A stretch of 64,000 nucleotides of DNA, taken from positions 72,748,647 through 72,812,646 of the forward strand of contig NC_051069.1 of assembly GCF_004664715.2 (NCBI RefSeq). The letters are read 5' to 3'. This document shows positions 42,783 through 53,968 of this stretch, piece after piece. The notes below the pieces were generated by a model. The model did not search any database. It was not told where the DNA came from and was given only the letters and a program-made list of their open reading frames with translations. Within the stretch, counting starts at the first letter, position 1. The number at the start of each line of letters is the position of its first letter. This DNA comes from Peromyscus leucopus (Eukaryota; Chordata; Mammalia; Rodentia; Cricetidae). The position numbers and the translations under genes were made by a program.

Positions 42783-44501
42783 GATGTGTAAGGTTGAACC
42801 CCCCCTGATCGCTCAGACAACAGGGAGAGAGATGGGGGTCTTGTGTTCACGACTACTGAGACTGCTTTCTCCACTCAACTAGAGTACCTGCCATTCTGTG
42901 CTGACACTCAACTTTGCAAAATCATAAAAGAAACTGCCTTGCTTCTACTACTCCAAGTCTCCAGTGCTCTCACTGTGAAGTGAAGATCTCCATCACCCAC
43001 AGGCCCTGCTCTAAGGCCAGGACTGTCCAGCCAGTGAGTATGTCTCAGCCATATAGCAACATGTGTCTTCATTGTTTTCCATTTTCGGTCAAAGCTTTGT
43101 GTTTTTTGTTTTAAGTGGGGACACATTATATGGCATCAGACTTGTTCCACAGCAGGTGGTTAGTAAATAATTGGAGGTTAAGTCATCCTAGGCTGCCCTG
43201 TCCCTGGGCTAGAGTCAGAGCTGACACTCTCTTGCCACGATGATTTTAGACTAGGCCAACATGTGGACAAGGAATCACAAAGCCACATCCCAAGCTTGGT
43301 CAACCATCATTTGAATGGTAGAGTCCACCTTTAGAAATATATTGTTTGCCCCTCCAATTGGCCCTTGTTGGCCAAGTATCAGATAAATAGAGAAAGGACA
43401 TAAATAGCTAATCAAATCGGTGATTTGTCTGTAAAAACAACTCAACCTTCCAAGGTGCCTGTCCTGCCGTCATTTCAGCTGCATGAAATATGGAACCAAA
43501 AGCACATGGCCAGCTAGTTCAGTCAGAGCCCCAGGAACCTTTGCCCCATGTGCCCTGCTTCCCAGGAATTATCATTGGCAGCAGCATCCTTAGAAACATG
43601 CTGCTGGTTCTATAGATAAGATTATGGTATATATTATACCAGGAAACACACTGGTTTGAAGGCTGTCGTTATCCTCAGTTGACTTGTTTGACTTTTCTTG
43701 GGAAAAAAAGACCCATCGTCTATATATTTCATACTTCCAATGCTCTTGGGCTGGACACTTCCATGTCAACCAGCTGAAAGGGTTGCTTAAAAAAAAATTC
43801 CAGTGAGATGGCTTTCCTAATGTCAGCTGTTCTGGTTTCTGAGCTGACTGGATCTGTATCCCTGGCTGGTATTCATACATGGGCTTCCTACAGCCAGCCT
43901 TTCTGTTGTGGAGGAGGGAGCCTCCCCACCTCCCCAGGCCCTCTCTTCCCTGTGCCCAGTGGCCTTATCTCTTGCCCCTCATTTGCACCTGAGTCTGTTC
44001 CATTTCTTCAGCATAAGTGCATCATGTGACGCCTCTGCAGCTCTGCCAGGAGACTCGGGCATCTCTACGTCCACTGTCTCACCCGAAAGCAGTGGATTCG
44101 ATCTATTTAGAGAACTGTTAATTAAGTGAACCAAATGAGGTCAGGTATTTATGAACAGAGAAAATAGGAGGGAAAATGTTAGGTGTGCTCTTATGAAAGG
44201 ACTGAGTAAGCTCTAAAGCTCTATAAAACTTTTATTAAAAACATGAAAAGAATCTCTCCAGATTTTCCTCCCCTGCAGCCTCTCCCCCCACCCCATCCCC
44301 ACCCCCACCCCCATGCGAACCAAACACGCTTGCTCTCTCTGCATATAATAATATCAGGCTCATTGCAAATATGTTTGCATGCTTAGGCAAAATGCAGAGA
44401 CGAACTTTGGAGAATGTCAATATTGTACGTTCTCAACACTGAGCTGTTCAAGGAAATGCTGTTTAGTTAGAAACAGTTTAGAAAGTATACGGATGAGTGG
44501 G
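42783..44501. other. Unassigned, repeat-poor stretch
   Basis: No named repeat is recognised. Frames at 42908-43126, 43590-43880 and 43808-44129 have no domain. A C-rich stretch lies at 44283-44312. Confidence 0.3.
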
Positions 44502-44690
44502 CCGGGCAGTGTTGGCACACACCTGAATCCCAGCACTAGGGAGGCAGAGGCAGGTGGATCTTAGTGAGTTCGAGGCCAGCCTGGTCTATAGAGCGAGTTC
44601 TAGGACAGCCAGGAGTGTTACACAGAGAAACCCTGTCTCAAAAAAACAAACAAACAAAACAAACAAACAAACAAACAAACAAACAAAAAG
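44502..44690 (+). mobile_element. B1 SINE with (CAAA)n tail
   Basis: ggccgggcagtgttggcaca to ccctgtctca, with the older 'agccaggagtgttacacag' variant instead of the 'aaaggcacaaagctac' one. The tail is a CAAA array (44645-44685). Confidence 0.93.
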
Positions 44691-45387
44691 AAGGCACACT
44701 GATGAGCATCTTGAGTCCAAAGATGATGGCTGATGAAAACCACATAGTTAGAAACGGTCTGATGACTGTGTCTGTTTTCAAGGAGGTGACTGAAGAACTG
44801 TTTCCTACTCTTTGTGCATAAAGTATAAGAAACTGCACAACAATTACAAATTTCTAAGAATGTGCCTTGGCACAATTTCAGCATAGGAGCTCATGGACAG
44901 ATAATGTACAAAGTTGCAAGGACAATCCCAGGGCCTGGGAAGCATCACCGACAATATCACCACTCCTTAAAGAAGGAAGCATGCTCTTAGGTAGAGCTAA
45001 CACTTCACATGTTGCCATTTACATGCATGACTCTGAACATTTCAATTCATTCATCACCAGTGTCCCATTCCTGTAGTCACCAAATGACATTCACACAGCT
45101 TAGCACAATCGATTACTAGGTGAGATGCATAGAAAATAAAATTGTATATGTATCCTGGGCAACTGTTCATTGAAAGGGGGCATACAAGACAGAAAATACA
45201 ACTATATAAAAAAGTGAATGCTTGGAATCAAGCTGGACTTCAGAAACAGTGAGCACAGATGTGGCTGGACTGCCAAAGACAGAACGTCAAAGTTAAGCTT
45301 CCTTTTCCCCCACAATTCGAGACACAGAGGAAAAGGCCCTGAGTAAAAAGTTAAAGATCTCTGTGACCCTCTGAGGCTTTATCTCTC

Positions 45388-45432
<45 letters not shown>

Positions 45433-45983
45433 GTCTTGCAGTTCTCAGCTGTTAACCAAAGCAGTTAGTGGTTCCAAACACTGGGCCTCTGCTTTCAGAG
45501 GCTAGCACGGTGTGGCTGCAGTGGTCCCAACTGGGGCGGAGGGTGGATGGGGAGGATCTGGGTACTGACAGCATCTTGAGTAAACAAGTCCTTTCCAGTG
45601 TGGTGCTGGAAAGCTATTAAATTCTCAGATGTTTTTCAAACTAATAATTGTATACATGTTATTAAATTTTATTGTTTATAGTTAAATAAATCATCAAAAT
45701 AAAATAATAGTAAATGTATTTTACGATTATCTATTCTTTAGATAGATTTCTTCCTCTATAGTTACATGATAGAAATAACACAGAGTGATATGTCACTAGC
45801 CATCACCTCTGGTGCTATGCTGAGTGACAACATAGGACTCATGTCAGCCACATAAATTAATGTGGCCAGCACATCACTGGTTCTAACTATAATGTTCTAC
45901 CTTCAGGAGTAGGCCTTCCATTTACATCTGAACTGATTTTTAGAAAATTGGCTCAGTGGGAAGTAGATGCAAGAAACCTACCT
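44691..45983. other. Unassigned stretch with a long T run
   Basis: A run of 39 T occupies 45389-45427. It could be the antisense tail of a lost retroposon, but no body is recognisable beside it. AT-rich DNA follows at 45620-45720. Confidence 0.35.
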
Positions 45984-46100
45984 AAGTGTGGTGGCACATG
46001 CTTATAATCCCAACCCTCAGGAGTCAGAGGCAGGAGGGTCACAAGTTCAAGCCCAGTTTGGGCTATACAGTAAGAGCCCCCTTCTCTCTCTCTGTCTCTG

Positions 46101-46183
<83 letters not shown>
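45984..46183 (+). mobile_element. Older B1 SINE followed by (TC)n(AC)n
   Basis: aagtgtggtggcacatgctt, ataatcccaaccctcaggag and caagttcaagcccagtttgg are B1. The tail has been replaced by CTGTCT, TC and then AC arrays (46084-46183). Confidence 0.85.
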
Positions 46184-46184
<1 letters not shown>

Positions 46185-47874
46185 AAAGACAGAGACAAAA
46201 AAACAAAGAACAAGAATCTACAAAATCTGAAAAGAAATGTCCAAGATAACATTTCTCTAATCTTGATGTCCATAATTTTTGGTCATTTAAGAATCCATTC
46301 AAGGATATTTATGAAATACATTTCACCACCATGCTAGGATGTCTGGGTGTAAGGAAGCGCAAATGAAGCACGAGCCCCCAAGGAAACTGTAGATAAACCC
46401 ACCGTCTGAGGCATGCATGGACATTACACTAGATATTAGACTAACAAGGAAATACAAGGTGTGTGTGTGTGGTGGGGGTGATCACAGGAAACATGAACCC
46501 ACCCACAGTTCTTGAAAACGTTACTGTGCCTCGGAGAAGTACCATACATGGCAAGGAGTGTTCCCATAGGCCTAAGGGTGGGGGAAGTGGGGAAGGAGCA
46601 GGTGGCCGCCAATAGCATGGTGACAGGAATTGGAAGCCTTTTGGGGACGGGGAACATCACCCAGGCAATGGAAGTCTGTGCTTTTCATTCGGCAATTTTG
46701 CAGAGCTTCAGATCAGGGTCTCCTAAGGCTGGGCTCTCTGAGGACAACTGAGTCATCTTAGTCACAAAGACTAAGGGGATTCTGCTGTGGGTGGTGTGGG
46801 GGTGGTTCACAGAAGAGGAAATTTAGTCTGAGACCTGAAGGAAATAAGGGTGGAATTCAGGGGCAAAACAAAAGCCATTCCAAGTGACAGCCACTCTGGT
46901 ACATGCAGTTATCAGCCAAAGAGCTATTCTCAAACATCTGCTTGGAAAGTTAGAAGACGGGGAGTCGAGGAAGTGCGGGCAGGGTGTGAAGAATCGCTGC
47001 CCAGCAGCTGCGCCAGGCTATAGGTGCCCCCAAAATTGGGTCTGGAGCTCTGAAATGATCATTACATTATCGTCTAATTCTCAGACAAATACATCGAGCA
47101 CCAGGCAACTGGGAAATAAATTGGCATGACATGATTAGGAATAAGTGTCTCTGTAATCATTGGCAGTCTCTTGGCCAGAATGATCAGAGTTTATCATCTT
47201 CATTCATCGCTTTTGGAACCGCTAAACTCGGTCCTCTATGTCTTCGTGTAGAACTGAAATGTGGAGTTATCAAAAGTTGACAGGCTGAATTATTGGCTAT
47301 TTTCAGGGCCCACACAAAGAGTTTCCCATGAATAATACTCTCTGTGTGCACTGACAGAAGAGAATTATTTAGAGCTATCAAATGTGTTATTACAGCTTAC
47401 CCTGTGTGCCCTGAAGAAGACTTTTTTTTAATTTATAGAATAGAAAGAAAAAAGATATTCACAGGGACCTGACAAATGACAAAATACCATTGTTGATAAC
47501 AAAAGGGGATGGTAGCAATGAGAGTCTGCAATATTCAATTAAAATCTTCCCCTTCCTCCCCTCCTTTGTTTTTCAATAGGTCTATATTCACCTTACATTT
47601 AAAAAAGATGTAAAATCAGAAAAATAGAATTCAAACTGATAAATTTTCTTGGAATTCTGGTTATTATATGGCCTTAAAATTTTAGCAGAAAAAAATTAAT
47701 GTCCTTTATCTTGCATCCAAAATATTACAGATTATCCCAGTTTGAGGATACAATCATGTGTTATGTGTCTTAACAGGGAAGCTATAAATAGTCTGATTTT
47801 AACTCTTGGGAGATGCTCAAGAGTAAACAAGGGGTTACTGCTAGGCTGTGTGCCAAGTGCTATGAGGCAATTCA
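46184..47874. other. Repeat-poor unique stretch
   Basis: No SINE, LINE or LTR is evident. The part 47040-47440 is dense in TAAT/ATTA cores and GATAA-like motifs and may be conserved non-coding DNA. No exon is recognised. Confidence 0.35.
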
Positions 47875-48242
47875 CTTAGTCACTGCTCTATTGCTCTGAA
47901 GAGACACCAGGACAAAGGCATGACAACTCTTATAAAAGAAAGTTTAACTGGAGGCCTGCTTACAATTTCCGAGGGTTAGTCCATTTTCACCGTGGCAGGG
48001 AGTGTGGCAGCAGATAGGCATGGTGCTACAGCAGTAGCTCAAAGCTTTACCAATCTGCAGGCAGAAGAGCGAGGGAGAGGGAGAAGGGGGGGGCCTGGCA
48101 TGAAACCTCAAAGCCTACTCCCAGTGACATATTTCCTCCAACAAGGGCACATGCCCATTCCTTCCAAACAGTTCATCAGCTGGAGATTAAGCCTGCAGAT
48201 GTATGATCCCATGGTGGGGGTGTTCTCATTCAAATCACCACA
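47875..48242 (-). mobile_element. ORR1-type MaLR LTR, antisense
   Basis: The plus strand is the reverse complement of the ORR1-like LTR: ttagtcactgctctattgct, gaagagacaccaggacaaag, ttcaccgtggcagg, cagtgacatatttcctccaa and attcaaatcaccaca. The frame over it (47992-48387) is not a gene. Confidence 0.85.
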
Positions 48243-48500
48243 GCAGCTAAGAACTTCCAATTTCCTTTTTATTGTGGAATTAGCAACACAGATAGTTCTC
48301 AAACATGTTGTATATCTTAATCCACGAACTGTTTTGATAGGCTCAATGCTGTGCAGGACTCTTATACATGGCCCAACATGGATATAACGACAATCCACAC
48401 TCCTACAACATAATACCACTCATGCTAGCCCAGGCATGACTGGGCAGCAGTGATGCCTATAGCTGTCACACAGTTGATGAGCATTGTATAACTTCTCTTT

Positions 48501-48830
48501 GCCGAGTGTGATGCCAGGCACTAAGTTAGATATGTGACGAATACCTAATTCCTGTTCTTGGGAAGGTAGAGTCTAGTAGATGGAGAAAGGCAAAACAAAA
48601 CAAAAATCCCATCACAGTATGAAACTGAATTATGCCATGAGATGGGTCTAGAGGACAATGCTGTGGAATTATTATCTAGAGTGAAAGGACCCATCTCACC
48701 CAGAAATGGCATAAGATCCACAGAGACGTTGGTCAACAGAGTAGGATTTTGCTAGACAGGAACACTGGAAAGGTCTCGAATTGATAAAGTTCAAGTCACT
48801 GTAGAAAAATAAGTGCTATGGAAATGTCAA
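48501..48830 (+). mobile_element. L2-like LINE fragment
   Basis: gatgccaggcactaagttag, ctaattcctgttcttgggaa and gtagagtctagtagatgg fit the conserved L2 3' region; aagtgctatggaaatgtcaa at 48811 fits its later part. Confidence 0.5.
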
Positions 48831-49204
48831 GAAGATTTCCTAACCCCAGCATACAGACTACATGTGGAACTTTCATCTGTGATGGGGTATCCAGGGACAT
48901 AGTTAGACAATGTCTCTTCTTGGGAGAACATTTCTTCCACAACTTCTGTTCTTAATTCATTGACAAGGTCATCTCTTTGGGAGAGACTTGCCTCCATGTT
49001 CCTTCAAAGCAGGAGTTTTAGGCAGGTAGCTCTTACATGTGTCAACTTTTTAGTAGAGCATGTTAATTTTTCTTACAACATGGAAAATAAACATTTTAAA
49101 TTCTCAATTGTTTTTCTCCCAGCAGTACATCTTATTTCTTGATTCCTATTAAAAACGTGTCTTTTGTTGAGAAACAATGGCGTCAGCTCTTTGGGTTAAG
49201 CAGA

Positions 49205-49262
49205 AGCAGGAGGATTGTACGTTTAAGACTAGCCTGGGCTACATCGCAAGCCTATCTCATGA
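49205..49262 (+). mobile_element. B1 fragment
   Basis: agcaggaggattgtacgttt and aagactagcctgggctacat are a short B1 piece lying immediately upstream of the CpG-rich patch. Confidence 0.5.
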
Positions 49263-49289
49263 AAGAAGCGAGTGTCTGTTTTAGTTGTA

Positions 49290-49570
49290 TAGTCCTCAAG
49301 AAGGGCAACCGCCCCGGGGCAAAGCTGCTGCGGAAGTGTTCTCCGAGTTCGGTAATGAGCCCGAGAAGCAGCGGTGCTGGGTACAGCCCGTCTGGACTGG
49401 GCAGCCAATGCGCCTCCCACGGTGCCGCTGCAGCCCGATTGGCTCCAGCTTGGGAAACAGACCAAAGGGAAACAGCAGAGGCACTCCCGGGCGTTCACGA
49501 CGCCATCTCCTCCTGGCTTCGCTGAGAGCACTGGTGCCCTCGGCTCCCTAGGGCTAGTTGAGGGCGCTTG
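49290..49570. promoter_or_regulatory. CpG-rich patch with two opposed CCAAT boxes
   Basis: The most CpG-dense segment of the window. CCAAT on plus (49405-49409, gcagccaatgcgc) and ATTGG (49438-49442, cccgattggctcc) are 33 bp apart, close to three helical turns, in a GC-rich context typical of NF-Y-dependent, TATA-less promoters. All frames are open because of base composition; no protein is recognised. No matched first exon is proven. Confidence 0.4.
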
Positions 49571-51820
49571 GTTCTGGCCAGCGGGCTCTTAGTGGAGCTG
49601 TGTGGACCACAGAATACAGCTCTCCAGCTTCCCTTTTCTGGTCACAGCCGTCTCAGGGCCTAAGACTGCGTCTGTATGATTCAGAGAGCTACCTGATGGA
49701 GGTTAGGCCGCACATGAGTGAAAGATGGATGGCGATGTTGACTGCCTTTGAGTTGTTAGTGTTTGTGGCCTCAAACAAAGCTGAACCTTTCTTATCCTTT
49801 TAGAAACAATAGTTTGGCTAGAACCGTACATCAGATGAGGATGGGGGATAGAGTTTCCTCCAAAGGAGGAATCCATGCCCCTAGTGTCCGTCTCCTTAGA
49901 CAACAGTTGGTTCTAGCATTTTTAATAATAATAATAATAATATAAAATATTTTTATCAGCAGTTTGAGAGAGAAAGCATTTTCCTTATGTTCAGTGTGTC
50001 GAGAGTCTAGGATAGGGAGATTCCTAGGGTGCATTTGATGTTGGAATGCCTGTGAAGGATGGTGGGTACCGCACTGGTACAGAGCCTCTATCTAGCCGGG
50101 AGAGGCCGGAAGAGCTGAGAGCCACTGGAGAAGACTTGCACCCCGTCCATGTCATCAAGATGCTTCAGCGCGGTCTTCCGCTTCTGCTCCCCTGCATTCT
50201 TCAATAGGCTGTACAAAAAGCATTTCAAGAAAGACCTGCCCTCTCTTCCAACACACCAGTGAAGGAGAGAACGAGGTTCCTGTCCCCAAGCTCACTAGTG
50301 AAGAACCAAGCACGAGAGGAGGAGGTCGCCGGCAGTCCCATAACTGATTTGATGCCACTGTTCCTGTCTGGCACATAAGACAGGCTGAGATGCTTAGCAT
50401 CTGAAATACTCTCTGTCGCCAGCCCACCTTCCTGACCTCGGTGAGTTGAAGCTGCAATTTTGTTGTCCATTTGGAACTTCTCCATGGGGGGTTATTCAGT
50501 AAGAAGCGTGTTGTTCTGTCCACCTCACTATCATCAGTTCCTGGGCTGTCACCGTAAAAAAAAAAATGTGACACGATGCTGCAAGCAGTCTCGGGGGCTT
50601 TGGACAAGAATGAGTCATTCTTGACCTGTGTTGCATGCCTAGCCCAGGTCAGCTGTGCTCTCTGCTCAAAGTCATCCTCTTTCTTACAAGCTGTAGCTGC
50701 AGCCACTGTCTGAAATGTAGCCAGTAACTGCGGCTAAGGAAAAGAGGACGCAGCAAACTTCCTTCAAGTTTCCGCTTCCTGGGAGTCATGCCTGTTGACT
50801 TCCACTTCCCAAGGATAAGCCCCACTCGTGGAGAAAGGAAAAAAAATGTTCCCATATGGCCTGTTACCTCACACTCAGACGCTTCCCACAGGACCTTGAG
50901 TCTCTTGAATATGAGAATGTTGTTTCATTGAATAAGCCATCATCAAGCTTAAAACATCCTGAGAGCTATTAACTTTTATGGACCCCTGGGAAATGAGTAG
51001 CTCGAGATAAAGACATGGGTCCCCTGCAGCATTGAGCAAGCCCTGGTCTGCACTGCCACAAGGTCTGCTGGCCAAGCCCTGGATTCAGCCTGTTTCTAAT
51101 CATTTCTAGACATGCTCACCCTGACCACTTCCAGAGAGCCCCTGGAAAATACTCTGCGACTGCATAGGTATTAGAGCAGGAGTCAGGGTAGCTAAGCTAT
51201 GAACTCCAGCTAGGCTGTCTATGTATGGTGAACACGCCACAGCTGAGCAAATTAGTAAGACTTCACTCAGAGCAAACCTCTGACCCCTGAGAAATCACAC
51301 AAATCTGTTGTTAAGAAGAAAGGAAAGAAAACCTTGATGGTGTCACAAATCTGGTGCTCAGCACATTGTTTTTTATAACAAGAGTGTTTTCTGTGCTGCT
51401 TTCCCAGTGAGGACGAACAGGCGTCACCCTTAAATGTCAGAGTGTCATTTCCCATTAAAGCCATGAAATTGCCTAATTTCCAGACAGTGTCTCTTTTCCA
51501 GGAGCGTAGCTGGGAGGATGGCAAGCTGTCTGTGAAGGCCTTGCTTAGATCATGAGACAGCCGTGGCTTGCTCACACTGCAGCCCCTGTGTAACCGCTTC
51601 CTGTGACTTGGTAGTGGGGCTGTTTTTTAAGTGCTGTGTGCGACATGGCGGTTATTTCTGAAAGAGAATGCCTAAATGTTGCTAGATTCGTCTTAAACCT
51701 GGTTATGTTCAGCAGGTGACTTCCATCATTAAGACAGTAGGACTTCAGCTTGACAGACACTAGCAAGTGCCACAATGGGTGTGACAGTCTCATTTTTTCC
51801 TTCACTCCATCACTGACATT
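49571..51820. other. Repeat-poor unique stretch
   Basis: No interspersed repeat is evident for over 2 kb apart from a small (AAT)n at 49924-49941. The longest open frame of the window that is not made of repeats lies on minus at 50706-50155 (183 codons, GTG-initiated, crossing a T11 run); no domain is recognisable. Confidence 0.35.
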
Positions 51821-51893
51821 CTATGACCTTAGGGGAGTCACTTTGTTCTTCTGGAAACTCATTTTTTTTTTCCATCTATAAATGGGAGCAGTC
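51821..51893 (+). mobile_element. MIR SINE fragment
   Basis: tgacattctatgaccttagg, ggagtcactttgttcttctg and gaaactcat...catctataaatggg follow the MIR 3' core, with a T run inserted in the middle. Confidence 0.65.
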
Positions 51894-51991
51894 CTGTTTT
51901 TAATAGAAGTGTGAAATTTTTTCTTGGCACTCTAGAACCCTATCAAGATCAAAAAAAAATTGCAAAAATGATTCCAGGTTTTCCAAGGTCA

Positions 51992-52200
51992 GGCTGGAGA
52001 GATGGACCAGTGGTTAAGAGCACTTACTGCTTGGATTGGTTCCCAGCACCTATATAGTGACTCACAGCCATCTGTTAGTCCAGTTCCGGGGGACCCGATG
52101 ACCTCTTTTGACCACCATGTCTTCCTCCATGCCAACGTGGTGCACAGGCCTGTACTCCTCACACACGCGTCCACACAAAATAAACACTAAGTAATTAAAT
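51992..52200 (+). mobile_element. B2 SINE
   Basis: ggctggagagatggaccagt, ggttaagagcacttactgct, a deletion through the B-box region, ccagttccgggggacccgat and a tail aaaataaacactaagtaat. The deletion removes the part with the second pol III box. Confidence 0.9.
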
Positions 52201-52257
52201 AGCACCAATGTATTAACATCACTTATTAATATTATTTAAATGAAATTTATTAATACA

Positions 52258-52450
52258 ACTTTTTTTTAATTGTAATGTTTATTAGTACATAGAAAGCATA
52301 CATATGTATGTGAGGCCCTGTGCTTTGATACATGTACATGATGTGCAATGATGACCAAAAAGCAACAGGCCTCGCTATCTACCGTCTGAAACTTTTATCG
52401 TTGGTTCCTCATGGGGACATTCAACATCCACATTTTAGTTTGCCTTCCAG
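52258..52450 (-). mobile_element. Old L1 3' UTR fragment, antisense
   Basis: ctgtgctttgatacatgtac, atgatgtgcaatgatgacca and catggggacattcaacatcc are the reverse complement of a conserved L1 3' region. Confidence 0.5.
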
Positions 52451-52498
52451 AACAGCTAGCGTTGGAAAGACAAAAAAATAAAAGTAAATAAATATCAA

Positions 52499-52555
52499 AG
52501 GCTGGCAAAGATACGAAGAGAGGGAACTTTTACACACCATTGATGGGAACTGTCA
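52499..52555 (+). mobile_element. Short L1 ORF2 fragment
   Basis: aggctggcaaagatacgaag and caccattgatgggaactgtc resemble the CCHC-region coding text of L1 ORF2. Very short, so uncertain. Confidence 0.35.
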
Positions 52556-52869
52556 GAACGAGGCCAATAGAATGGAGCAAGGTGACCAAGGCCTTGGGGA
52601 ACTTGAGAGGGGCTCTAGGGTAAAAGGCAGAGGGCCTTTTATTTCAAGTGCATTTTGTTCCCTGGACTGTTCTTGCACGTGGGATTTTTGCCTCCTGTGA
52701 CAAACATTTACATTCAATTTCTAAGACAAGTTTTCTCTTGTTGGAGGCAGAAGGTAGCTATAGAACCCAATCTAGTGAAAGGATATGTGGAGTGCTGTCC
52801 TCAGTGTACCTGGATCTGAACACGGGCTTCTGTCTTGCTTCCATGCTTTCCCAGATATAATCTATAGTA
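52556..52869. other. Unassigned stretch, possibly ERV internal
   Basis: No open retroviral frame is preserved. Because it lies directly upstream of recognisable ERVK 3' internal sequence it may be more of that element. Confidence 0.3.
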
Positions 52870-53039
52870 CATGCCACAAATACAGGATAGATAGTATATC
52901 TATGTATGATTTTACAAAATGCAAATAGACTAGATATTGTAACTGTAATTCTTGCTTGATAACTGTCTGTTACATGTAATTTTTAATTTTTATTAGGTTA
53001 AAGTTAATACCTTCCTTTTGTTTAGACAGAAAAGGGGAA
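52870..53039 (+). mobile_element. ERVK-like 3' internal remnant with polypurine tract
   Basis: tgtaactgtaattcttgctt, gataactgtctgttacatgt and tttgtttagacagaaaagg then ggaaa end in a polypurine tract directly abutting the TG of the LTR at 53040. This fixes the sense strand of family A LTRs. No coding capacity remains. Confidence 0.65.
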
Positions 53040-53429
53040 ATGAAGAGGGAATGTCTTTCTGTACACTGCAAATATGCGTTGCCCTGATTGGTTGATAAAT
53101 AAAGCTGTTTGGCCTATGGCAAGGCAGCTTGGAGGCGGGCAGGAAATTCAAAGAGAGAGACAGGAAAAAGGCAGGGAGAGACGCCAGCAAGCCACCCAAG
53201 GAGCACCATGTAATGGGTCACAGGTAAAGCCACAGAACATGTGGCAATACGTAGATTAATAGTTACAGGCTAATTTAAAATATAAGAGCTAGCTAACACA
53301 AAGGCTTGAGCCATGACCATGCAGTTATAATTAATATAAGTCTCTGTGTGTTTACTCGGGGAACACAAGTGGGAGAGATTTGTCCCGACTGCCGCCCGGC
53401 AGGCTGGGACACACGAAATCTTCCGACTA
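53040..53429 (+). mobile_element. ERVK-type LTR, family A (3' LTR)
   Basis: Reads tgaagagggaatgtctttct, ccctgattggttgataaata, cgccagcaagccacccaagg, tacgtagattaatagttaca, ataagagctagctaacacaa and gccgcccggcaggctgggac, and ends tccgactaca. It is the reference copy for family A in this window and well preserved, with CpGs. Confidence 0.8.
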
Positions 53430-53781
53430 CAACAAATACTCTAGGTTCTCTCGTATGTGAAAGCTGAAAAGAAACTGGACCTTAATAAAGAAGAACAATT
53501 ACTAGAAACTGAGAATGGGGTGAGGAGAGGGATGGGGGAGACTGGGTAATGGACATCAAACACAGTTAGTTGGCCAGAATGGGTTGTAATGTTCCACAGT
53601 GCTGTGGAGTTCGTAAACCTCACAGAGATCTTGTGAAGTGAGCATCTTAAGTAGCAGAGGAGAACTCAGAGGTTTCCAGCATAAATACATAAGGAAATAA
53701 AAATGCTAACAGTCTTGATGTAACCAGTACACAGTGTAGACATATGCTGAAATACCACGCTGTACATAATAAATATATATA
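53430..53781. other. Unassigned stretch
   Basis: No repeat is confidently recognised; parts such as cagttagttggccagaatgg could be old LINE tail. No gene. Confidence 0.3.
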
Positions 53782-53931
53782 AGCCGGGCAGTGGTGGCCC
53801 ACGCCTTTAATCCCAGCACTCAGGAGGCAGAGCCAGGCAGATCTCTGTGAGTTCGAGGCCAGCCTGGGCTACCAAGTGAGTTCCAGGAAAGGCACAAAGC
53901 TACACAGAGAAACCCTGTCTCAAGAAACCAA

Positions 53932-53968
<37 letters not shown>
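53782..53968 (+). mobile_element. Young B1 SINE with (AAT)n tail
   Basis: Full-length B1 from agccgggcagtggtggccca to ccctgtctca. The tail has become an AAT array (53931-53968). It carries the young 'aggaaaggcacaaagctaca' block. Confidence 0.95.

Noticed and set aside
45389..45427. T39 run as an antisense retroposon tail
   Set aside because: No SINE or LINE body or target duplication is visible next to it.
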